Assembly (NCBI RefSeq): GCF_009674485.1
Contig: NZ_WKJJ01000007.1
Span: 124,001-188,000 of the forward strand
Reading direction: 5' to 3'
Source: Pseudoduganella rivuli
Lineage (GTDB): Bacteria; Pseudomonadota; Gammaproteobacteria; Burkholderiales; Burkholderiaceae_D
DNA: 64,000 nucleotides
The translations under genes were made by a program, and so were the position numbers. Positions 9,688 through 18,724 of this stretch are shown here, piece after piece. The stretch's first letter is position 1. Each line of letters opens with the position of its first letter. A model generated the notes under the pieces. The model had not been told where the DNA came from. It saw only the letters and a list, made by a program, of their open reading frames with translations, and did no database searches.

Positions 9688-10710
9688 ATGATCGCCAGCG
9701 ATACGCGCACCTTGCCGCGCAGCGGCCTCGCGCTGACCAGCATGGGGCTGGGCTGCGCCCAGCTCGGGGGCCTGTATCAGGCCATGAGCGAGGCCGACGC
9801 GCAAACCATCGTCGACGCCGCGTGGGAAGTGGGCATCCGCTATTTCGACACCGCTCCCTATTATGGCTACACGTTGTCCGAACGCCGGCTGGGCGCCGCG
9901 CTGCGTGAACGGGTGCGCGCCGGCTACGTGGTCAGCACCAAGGCCGGCCGGCTGATGCTGCCGGACGCGGCGGTGCAGCCCGGCGAAAACGGCTGGGCCG
10001 AGCCGCTGCCGTTCCGGCCGCATTACGACTATACCTATGACGGCATCCTGCAATCGCACGAGGAAAGCCTGCGGCGCCTGGGGCTGGACCGGATCGACAT
10101 CCTGTATGTGCACGATATCGGCCGCGCCACGCATGGCGAGCAACATGCGCATTACTGGGACCAGTTGACGCAGGGCGGCGGATTCCGCGCACTGATGCAA
10201 TTGCGCGCCGAGGGCGCCGTACGCGCCATCGGCCTCGGCGTCAACGAGTGGGAAATCGTGGCCGACGCGATCGACGTTTGCGACATCGATTGTGCGCTGC
10301 TGGCGGGGCGCTACACGCTGCTGGAACAGGCCGCGCGCGAACCCTTGCTGGACCAGTGCGCGCGGCGCGGCATCGGCATCGTGATCGGCGGCCCGTTCAA
10401 TTCGGGCATCCTGGCCGGCAACCGTAAATTCAACTATGAAGACGCGCCGGCCGGCGTGATCGCCCGCGTCGACGCCATCGCGGCGGTGTGCCGCGAATAT
10501 GAGGCGCCGCTGCAGGCCGCCGCCCTGCAGTTCGTGATGGGGCACCCGGCCGTGGTGTCGTGCGTGGCCGGCGCCCACAGCGCGCCGCAATTGCGGCAAA
10601 ACGCCGCCTGGTTCGCCCAGCCGCTGCCTGCCGCGCTGTGGCGGGAACTCGCGCGCCGGGGCTTGATCGACACCGGTGCGCCGGTCCCGCCGGGCACTGG
10701 CAGCTATTGA
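9688..10710 (+). CDS. Aldo/keto reductase, probable L-fucose 1-dehydrogenase
   Basis: 340 residues of the aldo/keto reductase superfamily with a TIM-barrel fold. Catalytic Asp and Tyr are visible in 'RYFDTAPYYG', the Lys in 'VSTKAGR' and the His in 'DILYVHDIG'. Members close to this type (D-threo-aldose or L-fucose dehydrogenases) oxidise the C1 hydroxyl of L-fucose with NAD(P) to L-fuconolactone. That product would be opened by the lactonase at 17846-18676. The ATG is one base after the previous stop, so translation is coupled. The substrate is inferred from the operon. Confidence 0.8.
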   Translation: MIASDTRTLPRSGLALTSMGLGCAQLGGLYQAMSEADAQTIVDAAWEVGIRYFDTAPYYGYTLSERRLGAALRERVRAGYVVSTKAGRLMLPDAAVQPGENGWAEPLPFRPHYDYTYDGILQSHEESLRRLGLDRIDILYVHDIGRATHGEQHAHYWDQLTQGGGFRALMQLRAEGAVRAIGLGVNEWEIVADAIDVCDIDCALLAGRYTLLEQAAREPLLDQCARRGIGIVIGGPFNSGILAGNRKFNYEDAPAGVIARVDAIAAVCREYEAPLQAAALQFVMGHPAVVSCVAGAHSAPQLRQNAAWFAQPLPAALWRELARRGLIDTGAPVPPGTGSY

Positions 10711-10736
10711 ACTTTTTTAACCAATCAAGGAAGACT

Positions 10737-11603
10737 ATGAAACTGTTGCGATTCGGCCCCAAGGGCTCTGAAAAACCGGGCCTGCTCGATGCGAATGGCG
10801 TCGTGCGCGACCTGTCCGGCGTGATCCCGGACCTGTCCTCGGTCCAGCTGGGCCGCGCCGCGCTGGACAAGCTCGCTTCCATCGATCCGGCCACCTTGCC
10901 CGCCGTGGACGGCGCGGTGCGCATGGCGCCGGTGGTGGCGGACATCGGCAAGATGATTTGCGTCGGCCTGAATTATTCGGACCATGCGGCCGAATCGGGC
11001 ATGGACGTGCCGAGCGAGCCGGTGCTGTTCACCAAGGCCACCAGCGCCATCATCGGCTGCAACGATGCGGTGGTGCTGCCGCGCGACTCCGTCAAGAGCG
11101 ACTGGGAAGTGGAGCTGGGCGTGGTGATCGGCACCCGCGCGCGCTACGTGGACGAAGCCGAGGCGCTGGACTACGTGGCCGGCTATTGCGTGGTGAACGA
11201 CCTGTCCGAACGCGAATACCAGCTTGAACGCGGCGGTACGTGGGACAAGGGCAAGGGCTGCGACACGTTCGGTCCGGTCGGCCCGTGGCTGGTCACCACC
11301 GACGAAGTACCGGATCCGCAAAACCTCGACATGTGGCTGGAAGTCAACGGCAAACGCTACCAGACCGGCAATACCCGCACCATGGTGTTTACCGTGGCGC
11401 AACTGGTCAGTTACATCAGCCGCTTCGTGACGCTGAACCCGGGCGACGTGATCAGCACCGGCACGCCGCCCGGCGTCGGCCTGGGCCAGAAGCCGGACCC
11501 GGTCTACCTGCGCGCGGGCGACCGTATTGCGCTCGGTATCGCGGGCCTGGGCCAGCAAAACCAGACCGTCCATGCATGGAATCCTGAACTGATCGACGGC
11601 TGA
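10737..11603 (+). CDS. FAH-family hydrolase, probable 2,4-diketo-3-deoxy-L-fuconate hydrolase
   Basis: 288 residues of the fumarylacetoacetate hydrolase family. The metal-binding acidic residues are in 'WEVELGVVIG' and 'VVNDLSERE', and 'STGTPPGVGLGQKP' near the end is typical. Related enzymes split 2,4-diketo-3-deoxy-L-fuconate or -rhamnonate into pyruvate and L-lactate, as described for Herbaspirillum. The operon supplies the preceding SDR step (12976-13740). The ribosome site is AAGGAAG. An acylpyruvase or ureidoglycolate-lyase name from automatic tools would fit the family but not the setting. Confidence 0.82.
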   Translation: MKLLRFGPKGSEKPGLLDANGVVRDLSGVIPDLSSVQLGRAALDKLASIDPATLPAVDGAVRMAPVVADIGKMICVGLNYSDHAAESGMDVPSEPVLFTKATSAIIGCNDAVVLPRDSVKSDWEVELGVVIGTRARYVDEAEALDYVAGYCVVNDLSEREYQLERGGTWDKGKGCDTFGPVGPWLVTTDEVPDPQNLDMWLEVNGKRYQTGNTRTMVFTVAQLVSYISRFVTLNPGDVISTGTPPGVGLGQKPDPVYLRAGDRIALGIAGLGQQNQTVHAWNPELIDG

Positions 11604-11669
11604 TCGGTTCTTCCCGCCACCAAAATAACTATGAATGGGTCAGGCATGCCTGGCCCGGAGACATCGGCC

Positions 11670-12983
11670 ATGACTGAACAACCCAGCCGGCAGACGTATG
11701 CGTTTGCTTTTGCCATGATCACCTCGCTGTTTTTCATGTGGGGCTTCGTGCATAACCTCGACCCGATCCTGATTCCGCACCTGCGGCGTTCGTTCAGCCT
11801 GAGCGTGCTGCAATCGGCGCTGGTCGATTCCGCCGTCTTCATCGCATACTTCGTGATGGCGCTGCCTGCGGGCGTGCTGATCCGCAAGGCCGGCTACAAG
11901 CGCGCGATGATCTTCGGCCTGCTGCTGTTTGCCATCGGCGCGCTGCTGTTCATCCCCGCCGCCGATACGCAGAAGTACGCGTTCTTCCTGGGCGCGCTGT
12001 TCATCATCGCTTGCGGCCTGACGGTGCTGGAAACCGCGGCCAATCCGTATATTTCGCTGCTGGGGCGGCCCGACCGCGCGGTGCAGCGGCTGAACCTGGC
12101 GCAATCGTTCAACGGGCTGGCGGCCACGCTGGCGCCCATCGTCGGCGCCCGCCTGATCCTGGTGGAAGGCGCCAGCGACGCGCAATTGCAAGCCATGACC
12201 GACAGCGTGCGGCAGGCTACGCTGGCGGCCGAAGCGGCCAGCGTCAAGGGACCGTACCTGGCGGTCGCGCTGGTCATCATGGTGATTGCCGTGATTTTCT
12301 GGTTCCTCAAGCTGCCGGCGGTGGGTGCGGGGCAGGGCGACGGCCAGCAACGCGCCACGGTCCCGACCGGCACGGCGCTGGCGCGGGCGCTGGCCCGGCC
12401 GGGTATCCGGCGCGCGGTGATCGCCCAGTTCTTTTACGTTGGCGCGCAAGTGTGCGTATTCAGCTTCTTCATCCTGTACGCGTCCAGGGCGGCCGGGCTG
12501 TCGCAGATCGCCGCCGCCGATTACCTGGGCTGGGGTTGCGGCCTGGCGTTCGTCATCGGCCGTTTCGCCGGCACTTACCTGATGAAATACATCGCGTCGG
12601 CGCGCCTGCTGCTGGCGTATGCGGCGATCTGCACGGTGCTGTCGGCCGTCGCCATGTTTGCCGGCGGCATGGCCAGCCTGGCCGCCGTGATCGGTATCGC
12701 ATTCTTCATGTCCATCATGTTCCCCACCATCTTTGCGCTGGGCATCCATGGCGCGGGTGCGGATACGGAAATGGGCAGCAGCCTGATCATCATGAGCATC
12801 GTCGGCGGCGCCGTCGTGCCGCTGCTGTTCGGCTACATCAGCGATGCCACCGGCAACCTGCAATACGGCTACGCCGCGCCCTTGTTCTGCTTCGCCGTGA
12901 TCGCCTGGTTTGCGCGGGCCGCCGCGCAGGAGCAGGGGGCGCAGGCGGCCATTCCATCCAGCGGAGCATTACACCATGTTTGA
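11670..12983 (+). CDS. fucP: MFS permease of the FucP type, probable L-fucose/H+ symporter
   Basis: About 437 residues with twelve predicted membrane helices. The opening 'MITSLFFMWGFVHNLDPILIPHLRRSF' (in pieces) and 'LETAANPYISLLG' are hallmarks of the FucP branch of the major facilitator superfamily, which brings L-fucose and related sugars across the inner membrane with a proton. I prefer the ATG at 11670, which has GGAG nine bases upstream, to the ATG at 11631, which has no ribosome site. It overlaps the next gene by eight bases. Position between FAH hydrolase and SDR supports L-fucose as cargo. Confidence 0.85.
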   Translation: MTEQPSRQTYAFAFAMITSLFFMWGFVHNLDPILIPHLRRSFSLSVLQSALVDSAVFIAYFVMALPAGVLIRKAGYKRAMIFGLLLFAIGALLFIPAADTQKYAFFLGALFIIACGLTVLETAANPYISLLGRPDRAVQRLNLAQSFNGLAATLAPIVGARLILVEGASDAQLQAMTDSVRQATLAAEAASVKGPYLAVALVIMVIAVIFWFLKLPAVGAGQGDGQQRATVPTGTALARALARPGIRRAVIAQFFYVGAQVCVFSFFILYASRAAGLSQIAAADYLGWGCGLAFVIGRFAGTYLMKYIASARLLLAYAAICTVLSAVAMFAGGMASLAAVIGIAFFMSIMFPTIFALGIHGAGADTEMGSSLIIMSIVGGAVVPLLFGYISDATGNLQYGYAAPLFCFAVIAWFARAAAQEQGAQAAIPSSGALHHV

Positions 12984-13740
12984 ACTGAATCACAAGAAAG
13001 CCGTCATCACCGGCGGCGGCAGCGGCATCGGTCGCGCCATCGCCACGCTGTTCGCGCGCCAGGGTGCGCAAGTCCATATCGTCGACATCAGCGACGCCGC
13101 CTGCGCCGACACGGTGCGTGACATCGCCGACGCGGGCGGCGTGGCCCATGGCCACGCCTGCGACGTGACGCGGCAGGAAGCCGTGCACGCGACATTCGAC
13201 GCCATCGGGCCGATCGACATCCTGATCAACAATGCCGGCATCGCGCACATCGGCAAGGCCGACAACACGCCGGAGCAGGACTTCGACCGCGTCATGAGCG
13301 TCAACGTGAAGGGCGTCTACAACTGCCTGCACGCGGCCATTCCGCTCCTGCGGGAAAACGGCGGCGGCGCCATCGTCAACATGGCGTCGGTGGCGGCCTG
13401 GGTGGCCGTGGCAGAGCGTTTTGCCTATTCCACCGCGAAGGGCGCCGTGATGGCGATGACGCTGTCGGTGGCCAAGGATTATCTGCAGGACAGTATCCGC
13501 TGCAATTCGATTTCGCCGGGCCGCGTGCATACGCCGTTTGTCGACGGTTTCCTGTCCAAACAATACCCGGGCCGGGAAGCGGAAATGTTCGAACGCCTGT
13601 CGAAGACGCAGCCGATCGGCCGCATGGCGCGCCCCGACGAGGTGGCGGCGCTGGCCCTGTACCTGTGCAGCGACGCGGCATCCTTTATCACCGGCAGCGA
13701 TTATCCGATCGATGGCGGCTTTATCACCCTGAATTCCTGA
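12976..13740 (+). CDS. Short-chain dehydrogenase, probable 2-keto-3-deoxy-L-fuconate 4-dehydrogenase
   Basis: 254 residues of the classical SDR family. The nucleotide-binding motif is 'TGGGSGIGRA', NNAG follows near residue 85, and the catalytic Tyr and Lys are in 'YSTAKGA'. The end 'IDGGFITLNS' is typical. In the Herbaspirillum-type fucose route an SDR oxidises C4 of 2-keto-3-deoxy-L-fuconate, the step just before the FAH hydrolase. Oxidation of L-fucose itself is the alternative, but the aldo/keto reductase at 9688 can cover that. The start overlaps the permease stop by eight bases. Confidence 0.78.
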   Translation: MFELNHKKAVITGGGSGIGRAIATLFARQGAQVHIVDISDAACADTVRDIADAGGVAHGHACDVTRQEAVHATFDAIGPIDILINNAGIAHIGKADNTPEQDFDRVMSVNVKGVYNCLHAAIPLLRENGGGAIVNMASVAAWVAVAERFAYSTAKGAVMAMTLSVAKDYLQDSIRCNSISPGRVHTPFVDGFLSKQYPGREAEMFERLSKTQPIGRMARPDEVAALALYLCSDAASFITGSDYPIDGGFITLNS

Positions 13741-13742
13741 CC

Positions 13743-15683
13743 ATGATGAAACCTCTCCTGACTGCGGCGGCTGTCGCCTCCGCCCTGTTGCAGCCGGCCT
13801 TTGCCGCGCCCGCGCCCGCCACCATCGCTTCGCCGGACGGCAACGTCGCGATCCGCATCGATGCCGACGGCGGTCAATTTACCGTGTCGCGCGGCAGCCG
13901 GACGGTGATCGCGCCGTCGCCGCTGGGCCTGGAACTGGACGGCGCGCCCGCATTCGGCGCCCTGGCGCTGGAAAAGCGCGACAACGTCAACGTCGACCGC
14001 ACCATTGCGCTGGTGGCCACCAAGGCCGCCACGGCGCGCGACCATTACCGGGGCGCGACGCTGACTTTCCGCGAGCGCGGCGACGCCGGCCGCCGCCTGC
14101 TGATCGACGTGCGCGCCTATAACGATGGCGTGGCGTTCCGCTACCGCATCGCCGATGCGGGCCCGGTGCGCGTGCGCGGCGAACGCACCGCGTTCGTGCC
14201 GGCCGGCGATCCCGAATGCCTGGTGTCGGTGGCCGATGCAGCGCACGAGGTGACGTTCGACCCCATGAAAGTGTCACAACTGAGCGCCAGCCAGGGCTAT
14301 GACGTGCCGGTGGTCTGCAGCGCGCCGTCCGGGCGTACCACATTCGCCATCACGCAAGCGAACCTGTCCGGCTATACCGGCGCGTCATTATGGCGCGACG
14401 GCCAGGCGTTGCGGGTACGGCTGTCGGCGCCGCCAAAGCGGCCCGCGCTGGCGGTCGATTCCCCGTCCGGCCTGACGACGGCCTGGCGCGTGGTGATGAT
14501 GGGCGACCGTCCCGGCGACCTGATCGCCTCGCACCTGGTCGGCAACCTGAACCCGGCGCCCGCGGGCGACTTCAGCTGGGTCAAGCCCGGCAAGGCCGCG
14601 TGGGACTGGTGGTCCGGCCCCTTGGCCGGCATGAAGCCGGACATGGCCAGCTATAAGCGCTTCATCGACTTCGCCGCCGCCGCGGGATTGCCGTATTACC
14701 TGATCGACGCAGGCTGGGCCTGGGGCACCGGTCCGGGATGCTGCGATGCGCTGCCGGGCACCGATATCACCCGCGCCGCCGATGGCATCGACATACCGGC
14801 GCTGGTGCGCTATGCGGCTGGCAAGGGCGTCGGCCTGATGCTGTGGGCGCACTGGGAACACGTAGCGCCGCGCATCGACGAAGTGCTCGACACCTATGCA
14901 CGCTGGGGCATCAAGGGCGTCAAGATCGATTTCATGAACCGCGACGACCAGGAAGTGGTCGACTTTTACCAGCGTGTCGCCGACGCCACGGCAAAACGCC
15001 ACCTGCTGCTGGACTTGCATGGCGCCTATGTACCGGCCGGGTTGCAGCGCACCTATCCGAACTTCATCACCCAGGAAGGCGTGCGCGGCGCCGAATGGAA
15101 CAAGATGGACAAGTCGATCACGCCGCGCCATAACCTGATGCTGCCGTATACCCGCATGCTGGCCGGTCCGATCGATTACACGCCCGGCGGCTTCCGCAAC
15201 GGCACGCCGGCCAGCTTCACCGTGCGCGCCGAACTGCCGTTCACGCAATTTACGCGCGGGCAGGCGCTGGCCATGTACGTGGTGTATGACAGCCCGCTGC
15301 AAATGGTGTCGGACGAACCGGACACCTACCGCGAAGCGGCTGGATTCGATTTCATCCGGCGCGTGCCGACCGCGTGGGATGAGACGCGCTTCCTGTCCGG
15401 CGCGCCGGGCCGCGATATCGTGCTGGCGCGCCGCCAGGGCGGCAACTGGTACCTCGGTGCGATGACCGCCGATGAAGCGGGCCGCGACGAGCGCGTGTCG
15501 CTGCGCTTCCTGCCGGCCGGCCGCTACCGCGCCACGGTATGGGAAGACGGCGCCACACCGAACGACGTGCGGCGCGTGGAGCGCATCGTGACGGCGGCCG
15601 ACACGCTGGCGCTGCGCCTGGCGCCGGCCGGCGGCGCCGCCGTGGTCCTCGAGCCGGTGCAGGCCACTGCAAAGAATAATTAA
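13743..15683 (+). CDS. GH97 glycoside hydrolase, retaining alpha-galactosidase-like
   Basis: 646 residues with a signal peptide ending at AFA, so it acts in the periplasm. GH97 has an N-terminal beta-super-sandwich, a central TIM barrel and a C-terminal sheet. Here the barrel shows 'LIDAGWAWG', 'GVKIDFMNRDDQ' and 'NFITQEGVRGAEWNK'. An Asp in the KIDFM segment is the nucleophile of the retaining alpha-galactosidase branch; the inverting SusB-type glucosidases lack it. The gene sits inside an otherwise cytoplasmic fucose pathway, two bases after the SDR, so release of a side-chain sugar is tied to the same signal. The exact substrate is unknown. Confidence 0.82.
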   Translation: MMKPLLTAAAVASALLQPAFAAPAPATIASPDGNVAIRIDADGGQFTVSRGSRTVIAPSPLGLELDGAPAFGALALEKRDNVNVDRTIALVATKAATARDHYRGATLTFRERGDAGRRLLIDVRAYNDGVAFRYRIADAGPVRVRGERTAFVPAGDPECLVSVADAAHEVTFDPMKVSQLSASQGYDVPVVCSAPSGRTTFAITQANLSGYTGASLWRDGQALRVRLSAPPKRPALAVDSPSGLTTAWRVVMMGDRPGDLIASHLVGNLNPAPAGDFSWVKPGKAAWDWWSGPLAGMKPDMASYKRFIDFAAAAGLPYYLIDAGWAWGTGPGCCDALPGTDITRAADGIDIPALVRYAAGKGVGLMLWAHWEHVAPRIDEVLDTYARWGIKGVKIDFMNRDDQEVVDFYQRVADATAKRHLLLDLHGAYVPAGLQRTYPNFITQEGVRGAEWNKMDKSITPRHNLMLPYTRMLAGPIDYTPGGFRNGTPASFTVRAELPFTQFTRGQALAMYVVYDSPLQMVSDEPDTYREAAGFDFIRRVPTAWDETRFLSGAPGRDIVLARRQGGNWYLGAMTADEAGRDERVSLRFLPAGRYRATVWEDGATPNDVRRVERIVTAADTLALRLAPAGGAAVVLEPVQATAKNN

Positions 15684-15698
15684 CCCTGCAAGGATGAG

Positions 15699-16712
15699 AT
15701 GATGAAAACAGTGGTATGCCAATCCCCCGGTGAATTACGCATGAGCGACGTGCCAGCGCCTGTGCCCGGCCCGGGCGACGTGTTGCTGCGCGTACGCCGT
15801 ATCGGCCTGTGCGGCACCGACATGCACATCTTCCGCGGCACCCAGCCTTTCCTGCAATATCCTCGCGTGATGGGGCATGAATTGTCCGGTGAGGTGGTCA
15901 GCGCGCCGGACGGCTCCGGCCTGGCGCCGGGCGACCAGGTCTACGTGATGCCTTACCTGTCGTGCGGGCGCTGCGTCGCCTGCCGCCAGGGCAAGACCAA
16001 TTGCTGCACCAATATCCAGGTGCTGGGCGTGCACCGCGACGGCGGCATGGCGGAATTCCTGGCGCTGCCGGCGCAATTCGTGTTCAAGACCGACGGCATT
16101 TCGCTCGACGAAGCGGCAATGCTGGAGTTTCTCGCGATCGGCGCGCACGCGGTGCGGCGCGGCGCCGTGAAGGAAGGCCAGCGCGTGCTGGTGGTGGGCG
16201 CCGGCCCGATCGGCCTGGCCGCGATGCTGTTCTCGCGCCTGAACGGCGCCCAGGTGACGGTGCTCGACACCCGCGCCGACCGGCTGGCGTTCAGCCGCGA
16301 CGTCATGCAAGTGGCGCACACGGTGGAAGCGAAGGACGGCGACAAGGAAGCGCTGGCGGCGCTGACCGATGGCGAGTTCTTCGACGTGGTGTTCGATGCG
16401 ACCGGCAACGTCAAGGCCATGGAGCGCGGGCTGGAATTCGTCGCGCACGCGGGCACCTATGTGCTGGTGTCGATCGTGCTGGACCGCATCTCGTTTGCCG
16501 ATCCGGAATTCCACAAGCGCGAAACCAGCCTGCTGGGCAGCCGCAACGCGACCGCCGACGATTTCCGCACCGTGCTGGCGGCCATGAAGGCGGGGCAGGT
16601 GCCGACCGGACTGATGAACACGCACCGCACCACGCTGGACGGGTTTATCGACGTGCTGCCGCAATGGATGGATCCCGCCAGCGGCGTCATCAAAGCCATT
16701 GTCGAGGTTTAA
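15699..16712 (+). CDS. Zinc-dependent alcohol/polyol dehydrogenase (MDR family)
   Basis: 337 residues of the medium-chain dehydrogenase family. The catalytic zinc site is visible in 'GLCGTDMHIF' and 'VMGHELSGEV', and the structural zinc cysteines in 'CGRCVACRQGKTNC'. The Rossmann motif is 'VVGAGPIGLAA'. Relatives are called L-threonine, sorbitol or RspB-like dehydrogenases. Its reaction here is unknown. Since the operon already has an SDR and an aldo/keto reductase, it may serve another sugar acid or a parallel branch. It starts 15 bases after GH97 and its TAA directly touches the next GTG start. Confidence 0.75.
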   Translation: MMKTVVCQSPGELRMSDVPAPVPGPGDVLLRVRRIGLCGTDMHIFRGTQPFLQYPRVMGHELSGEVVSAPDGSGLAPGDQVYVMPYLSCGRCVACRQGKTNCCTNIQVLGVHRDGGMAEFLALPAQFVFKTDGISLDEAAMLEFLAIGAHAVRRGAVKEGQRVLVVGAGPIGLAAMLFSRLNGAQVTVLDTRADRLAFSRDVMQVAHTVEAKDGDKEALAALTDGEFFDVVFDATGNVKAMERGLEFVAHAGTYVLVSIVLDRISFADPEFHKRETSLLGSRNATADDFRTVLAAMKAGQVPTGLMNTHRTTLDGFIDVLPQWMDPASGVIKAIVEV

Positions 16713-17849
16713 GTGCATCCGATTCTTCAATTCGGCACCAGCCGCTTCCTGCAAGCCCACGTCGACCTGTTCGTCAGCGAGGCGCTGGCAGCGGGAAATG
16801 CGCTGGGCAACATCACCATCGTGCAAACCACCGGCAGCGCCGGCAGCGCGCGCCGCGTGGCGGCGTTCCGGCAGGCCGACGGCTATCCGGTCATCGTGCG
16901 CGGCTGCGTGGCAGGCGCGCCCTTCCAGCGCGAACAGCGCGTGACGTCGGTGGCCAATGCGCTGCAGGCGGACCAGGACTGGCCGCAAGTGGTGGAGGCA
17001 GCCGTGGCCGCGCAAGTGATCGTGTCGAACACGGGCGACCGCGGCTATGAATTGAACCCGTCCGACAGTGCGCTGCTGCTGGAAACGTGGTGCGCGCCGC
17101 GCAGTTTTCCCGCCAAGCTGGTTGTGCTGCTGCATGCGCGCTACCTGCGCGGGGCGGCGCCCGTCACGCTGATGCCGTGCGAGCTGATCGCCAATAACGG
17201 CAGCGTGCTGCGCGACATCGTGCTGGACCTGGCGCGCGCATGGCACATGGACGGCGGTTTTATCCACTACCTGGCGCACACGTGCGTGTGGGTCAATTCG
17301 CTGGTCGACCGTATCGTGTCGGAGGCGCTGGAGCCGGTGGGGGCGGTGGCCGAACCGTACGCGTTGTGGGCGATCGAGGCGCAGCCCGGCATGGTGCTGC
17401 CATGCACCCACCCAAGCATCGTGGTGACGGAACGGCTGGAACCGTACGAGCGGCGCAAGCTCCTGATGCTGAACCTGGGCCACAGTTTTCTCGCGGAGCA
17501 GTGGCTGCGGGACGGGCGCCCGGCCGATGAAACCGTGCTGCAGGCGATGGCCGATCCCGTGCTGCGGGCCGCGCTGGAAGCCGTGTGGGAAGAGGAAGTC
17601 TTGCCGCTGTTTGCCGCGCTGGGCGAGCGCGAGATGAGCCGCGCCTACCTGGCCGAGGTGCGGGATCGCTTCAATAATCCCTACCTGGCCCACCGCCTGG
17701 CCGACATCGCGCAGAACCATGAAGAGAAAAAGCGCCGCCGCTTCGTGCCGGCGCTGCAACTGGCAGCCGAACTGGGACTGGACTTGCAGCAGAAGCGCCT
17801 GCGCGCGGCGCTCGATGGCACGCGGCTCGCGGTGAAGGAGCCGGCATGA
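16713..17849 (+). CDS. Mannitol dehydrogenase/tagaturonate reductase-like oxidoreductase
   Basis: 378 residues of the polyol-specific long-chain dehydrogenase family. The start 'ILQFGTSRFLQAHVDLFV' resembles tagaturonate reductase (UxaB), and the pattern 'LMPCELIANNG' plus 'VDRIV' fits the family's active-site region. UxaB is normally about 480 residues, so this is a short form. The start is GTG at 16713, immediately after the TAA of the previous gene. A role in altronate or mannonate metabolism is the textbook option. In this operon it may instead reduce or oxidise an intermediate from fucose or L-galactose. I cannot tell which. Confidence 0.7.
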   Translation: MHPILQFGTSRFLQAHVDLFVSEALAAGNALGNITIVQTTGSAGSARRVAAFRQADGYPVIVRGCVAGAPFQREQRVTSVANALQADQDWPQVVEAAVAAQVIVSNTGDRGYELNPSDSALLLETWCAPRSFPAKLVVLLHARYLRGAAPVTLMPCELIANNGSVLRDIVLDLARAWHMDGGFIHYLAHTCVWVNSLVDRIVSEALEPVGAVAEPYALWAIEAQPGMVLPCTHPSIVVTERLEPYERRKLLMLNLGHSFLAEQWLRDGRPADETVLQAMADPVLRAALEAVWEEEVLPLFAALGEREMSRAYLAEVRDRFNNPYLAHRLADIAQNHEEKKRRRFVPALQLAAELGLDLQQKRLRAALDGTRLAVKEPA

Positions 17850-18676
17850 TGCGTGTCGACGCCCACCAGCATTTCTGGCAACTGGCCGCGCGCGACGGCG
17901 CCTGGCCGCCGCCGGAACTGGCGCCCATTTACCGCGATTTTTATCCGGACGACCTGGCCGGCCTGCTGCAGGAACACGGCATCGGCGCCACGGTCCTGGT
18001 GCAATCGATGCCGAACGAGGACGATACCCGTTTCATGCTGGACCTGGCTGACCGCCACGGTTTTATCGGCGCGGTGGTCGGCTGGGCCGACCTGAAGGCG
18101 GCCGATGCGCCGCAGCGGATCGCCGCGCTGGCCGCGCATCCGAAGCTGCGCGGCTTGCGGCCAATGCTGCAAGACCTGGATGACGACCACTGGATCGATG
18201 ATGCGGCGCTGGCGCCGGCGGTGGCGGCCATGCTGGCGCACGGCCTGCGCTTTGACGCGCTGGTGCTGCCGCGCCATTTGCCGGCGCTGCTGGCGTTTGC
18301 GCAGCGTTATCCGGAGCTGCCCATCGTGATCGACCACCTGGCCAAGCCGGCCATGCAGGAGGAACCGGCGGCGCAGTGGCTGAACGACATGGACCGCCTG
18401 GCGGCATTGCCGAATGTCCATTGCAAGCTGTCCGGCATGGTCACCGAAGCGGGGCCGGGCTGGACCACCGGGCAATTGCGGCCGTATGCGCACCATGTTC
18501 TCGACGTCTTCGGGGCGGAACGCGTGATGTGGGGCAGCGACTGGCCGGTGATCCGGCTGGCCGCCGATTATGGCGCGTGGGTCAAAGCCAGCGACGTGCT
18601 GCTGGCGCACCTGGCGCCGGCGCAGCGGCAGGCCGTGTTTGGCCTGAATGCACGGCGCTTTTACGGCATCGCGTAA
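17846..18676 (+). CDS. Amidohydrolase-family L-fuconolactonase
   Basis: 276 residues of the amidohydrolase_2 family. Metal ligands are in 'VDAHQHFW' at the start, 'IDHLAKP' and 'WGSDWPV'. This combination is seen in L-fucono-1,5-lactonases, which hydrolyse the lactone made by fucose dehydrogenase to L-fuconate. The ATG overlaps the previous stop by four bases. It completes the set of enzymes needed to turn L-fucose into pyruvate and L-lactate and is the last gene of the operon. Confidence 0.85.
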   Translation: MMRVDAHQHFWQLAARDGAWPPPELAPIYRDFYPDDLAGLLQEHGIGATVLVQSMPNEDDTRFMLDLADRHGFIGAVVGWADLKAADAPQRIAALAAHPKLRGLRPMLQDLDDDHWIDDAALAPAVAAMLAHGLRFDALVLPRHLPALLAFAQRYPELPIVIDHLAKPAMQEEPAAQWLNDMDRLAALPNVHCKLSGMVTEAGPGWTTGQLRPYAHHVLDVFGAERVMWGSDWPVIRLAADYGAWVKASDVLLAHLAPAQRQAVFGLNARRFYGIA

Positions 18677-18688
18677 GGCGCCGCGCGG

Positions 18689-18720
18689 CCCGCTCATCCA
18701 CTGCGGATGATGCGGGCCCG
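18689..18720. terminator. Hairpin between convergent operons
   Basis: GGCCCGC pairs with GCGGGCC and CATCC with GGATG around a five-base loop, in the short gap between the fucose operon and the convergent esterase gene. There is no T-run, so it may work only as an RNA end or stabiliser. Confidence 0.45.
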
Positions 18721-18724
18721 CCGG

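Noticed and set aside
16713..17849. True tagaturonate reductase (UxaB)
   Set aside because: The protein is about 100 residues shorter than UxaB and the operon is devoted to fucose, so I did not assign the symbol.
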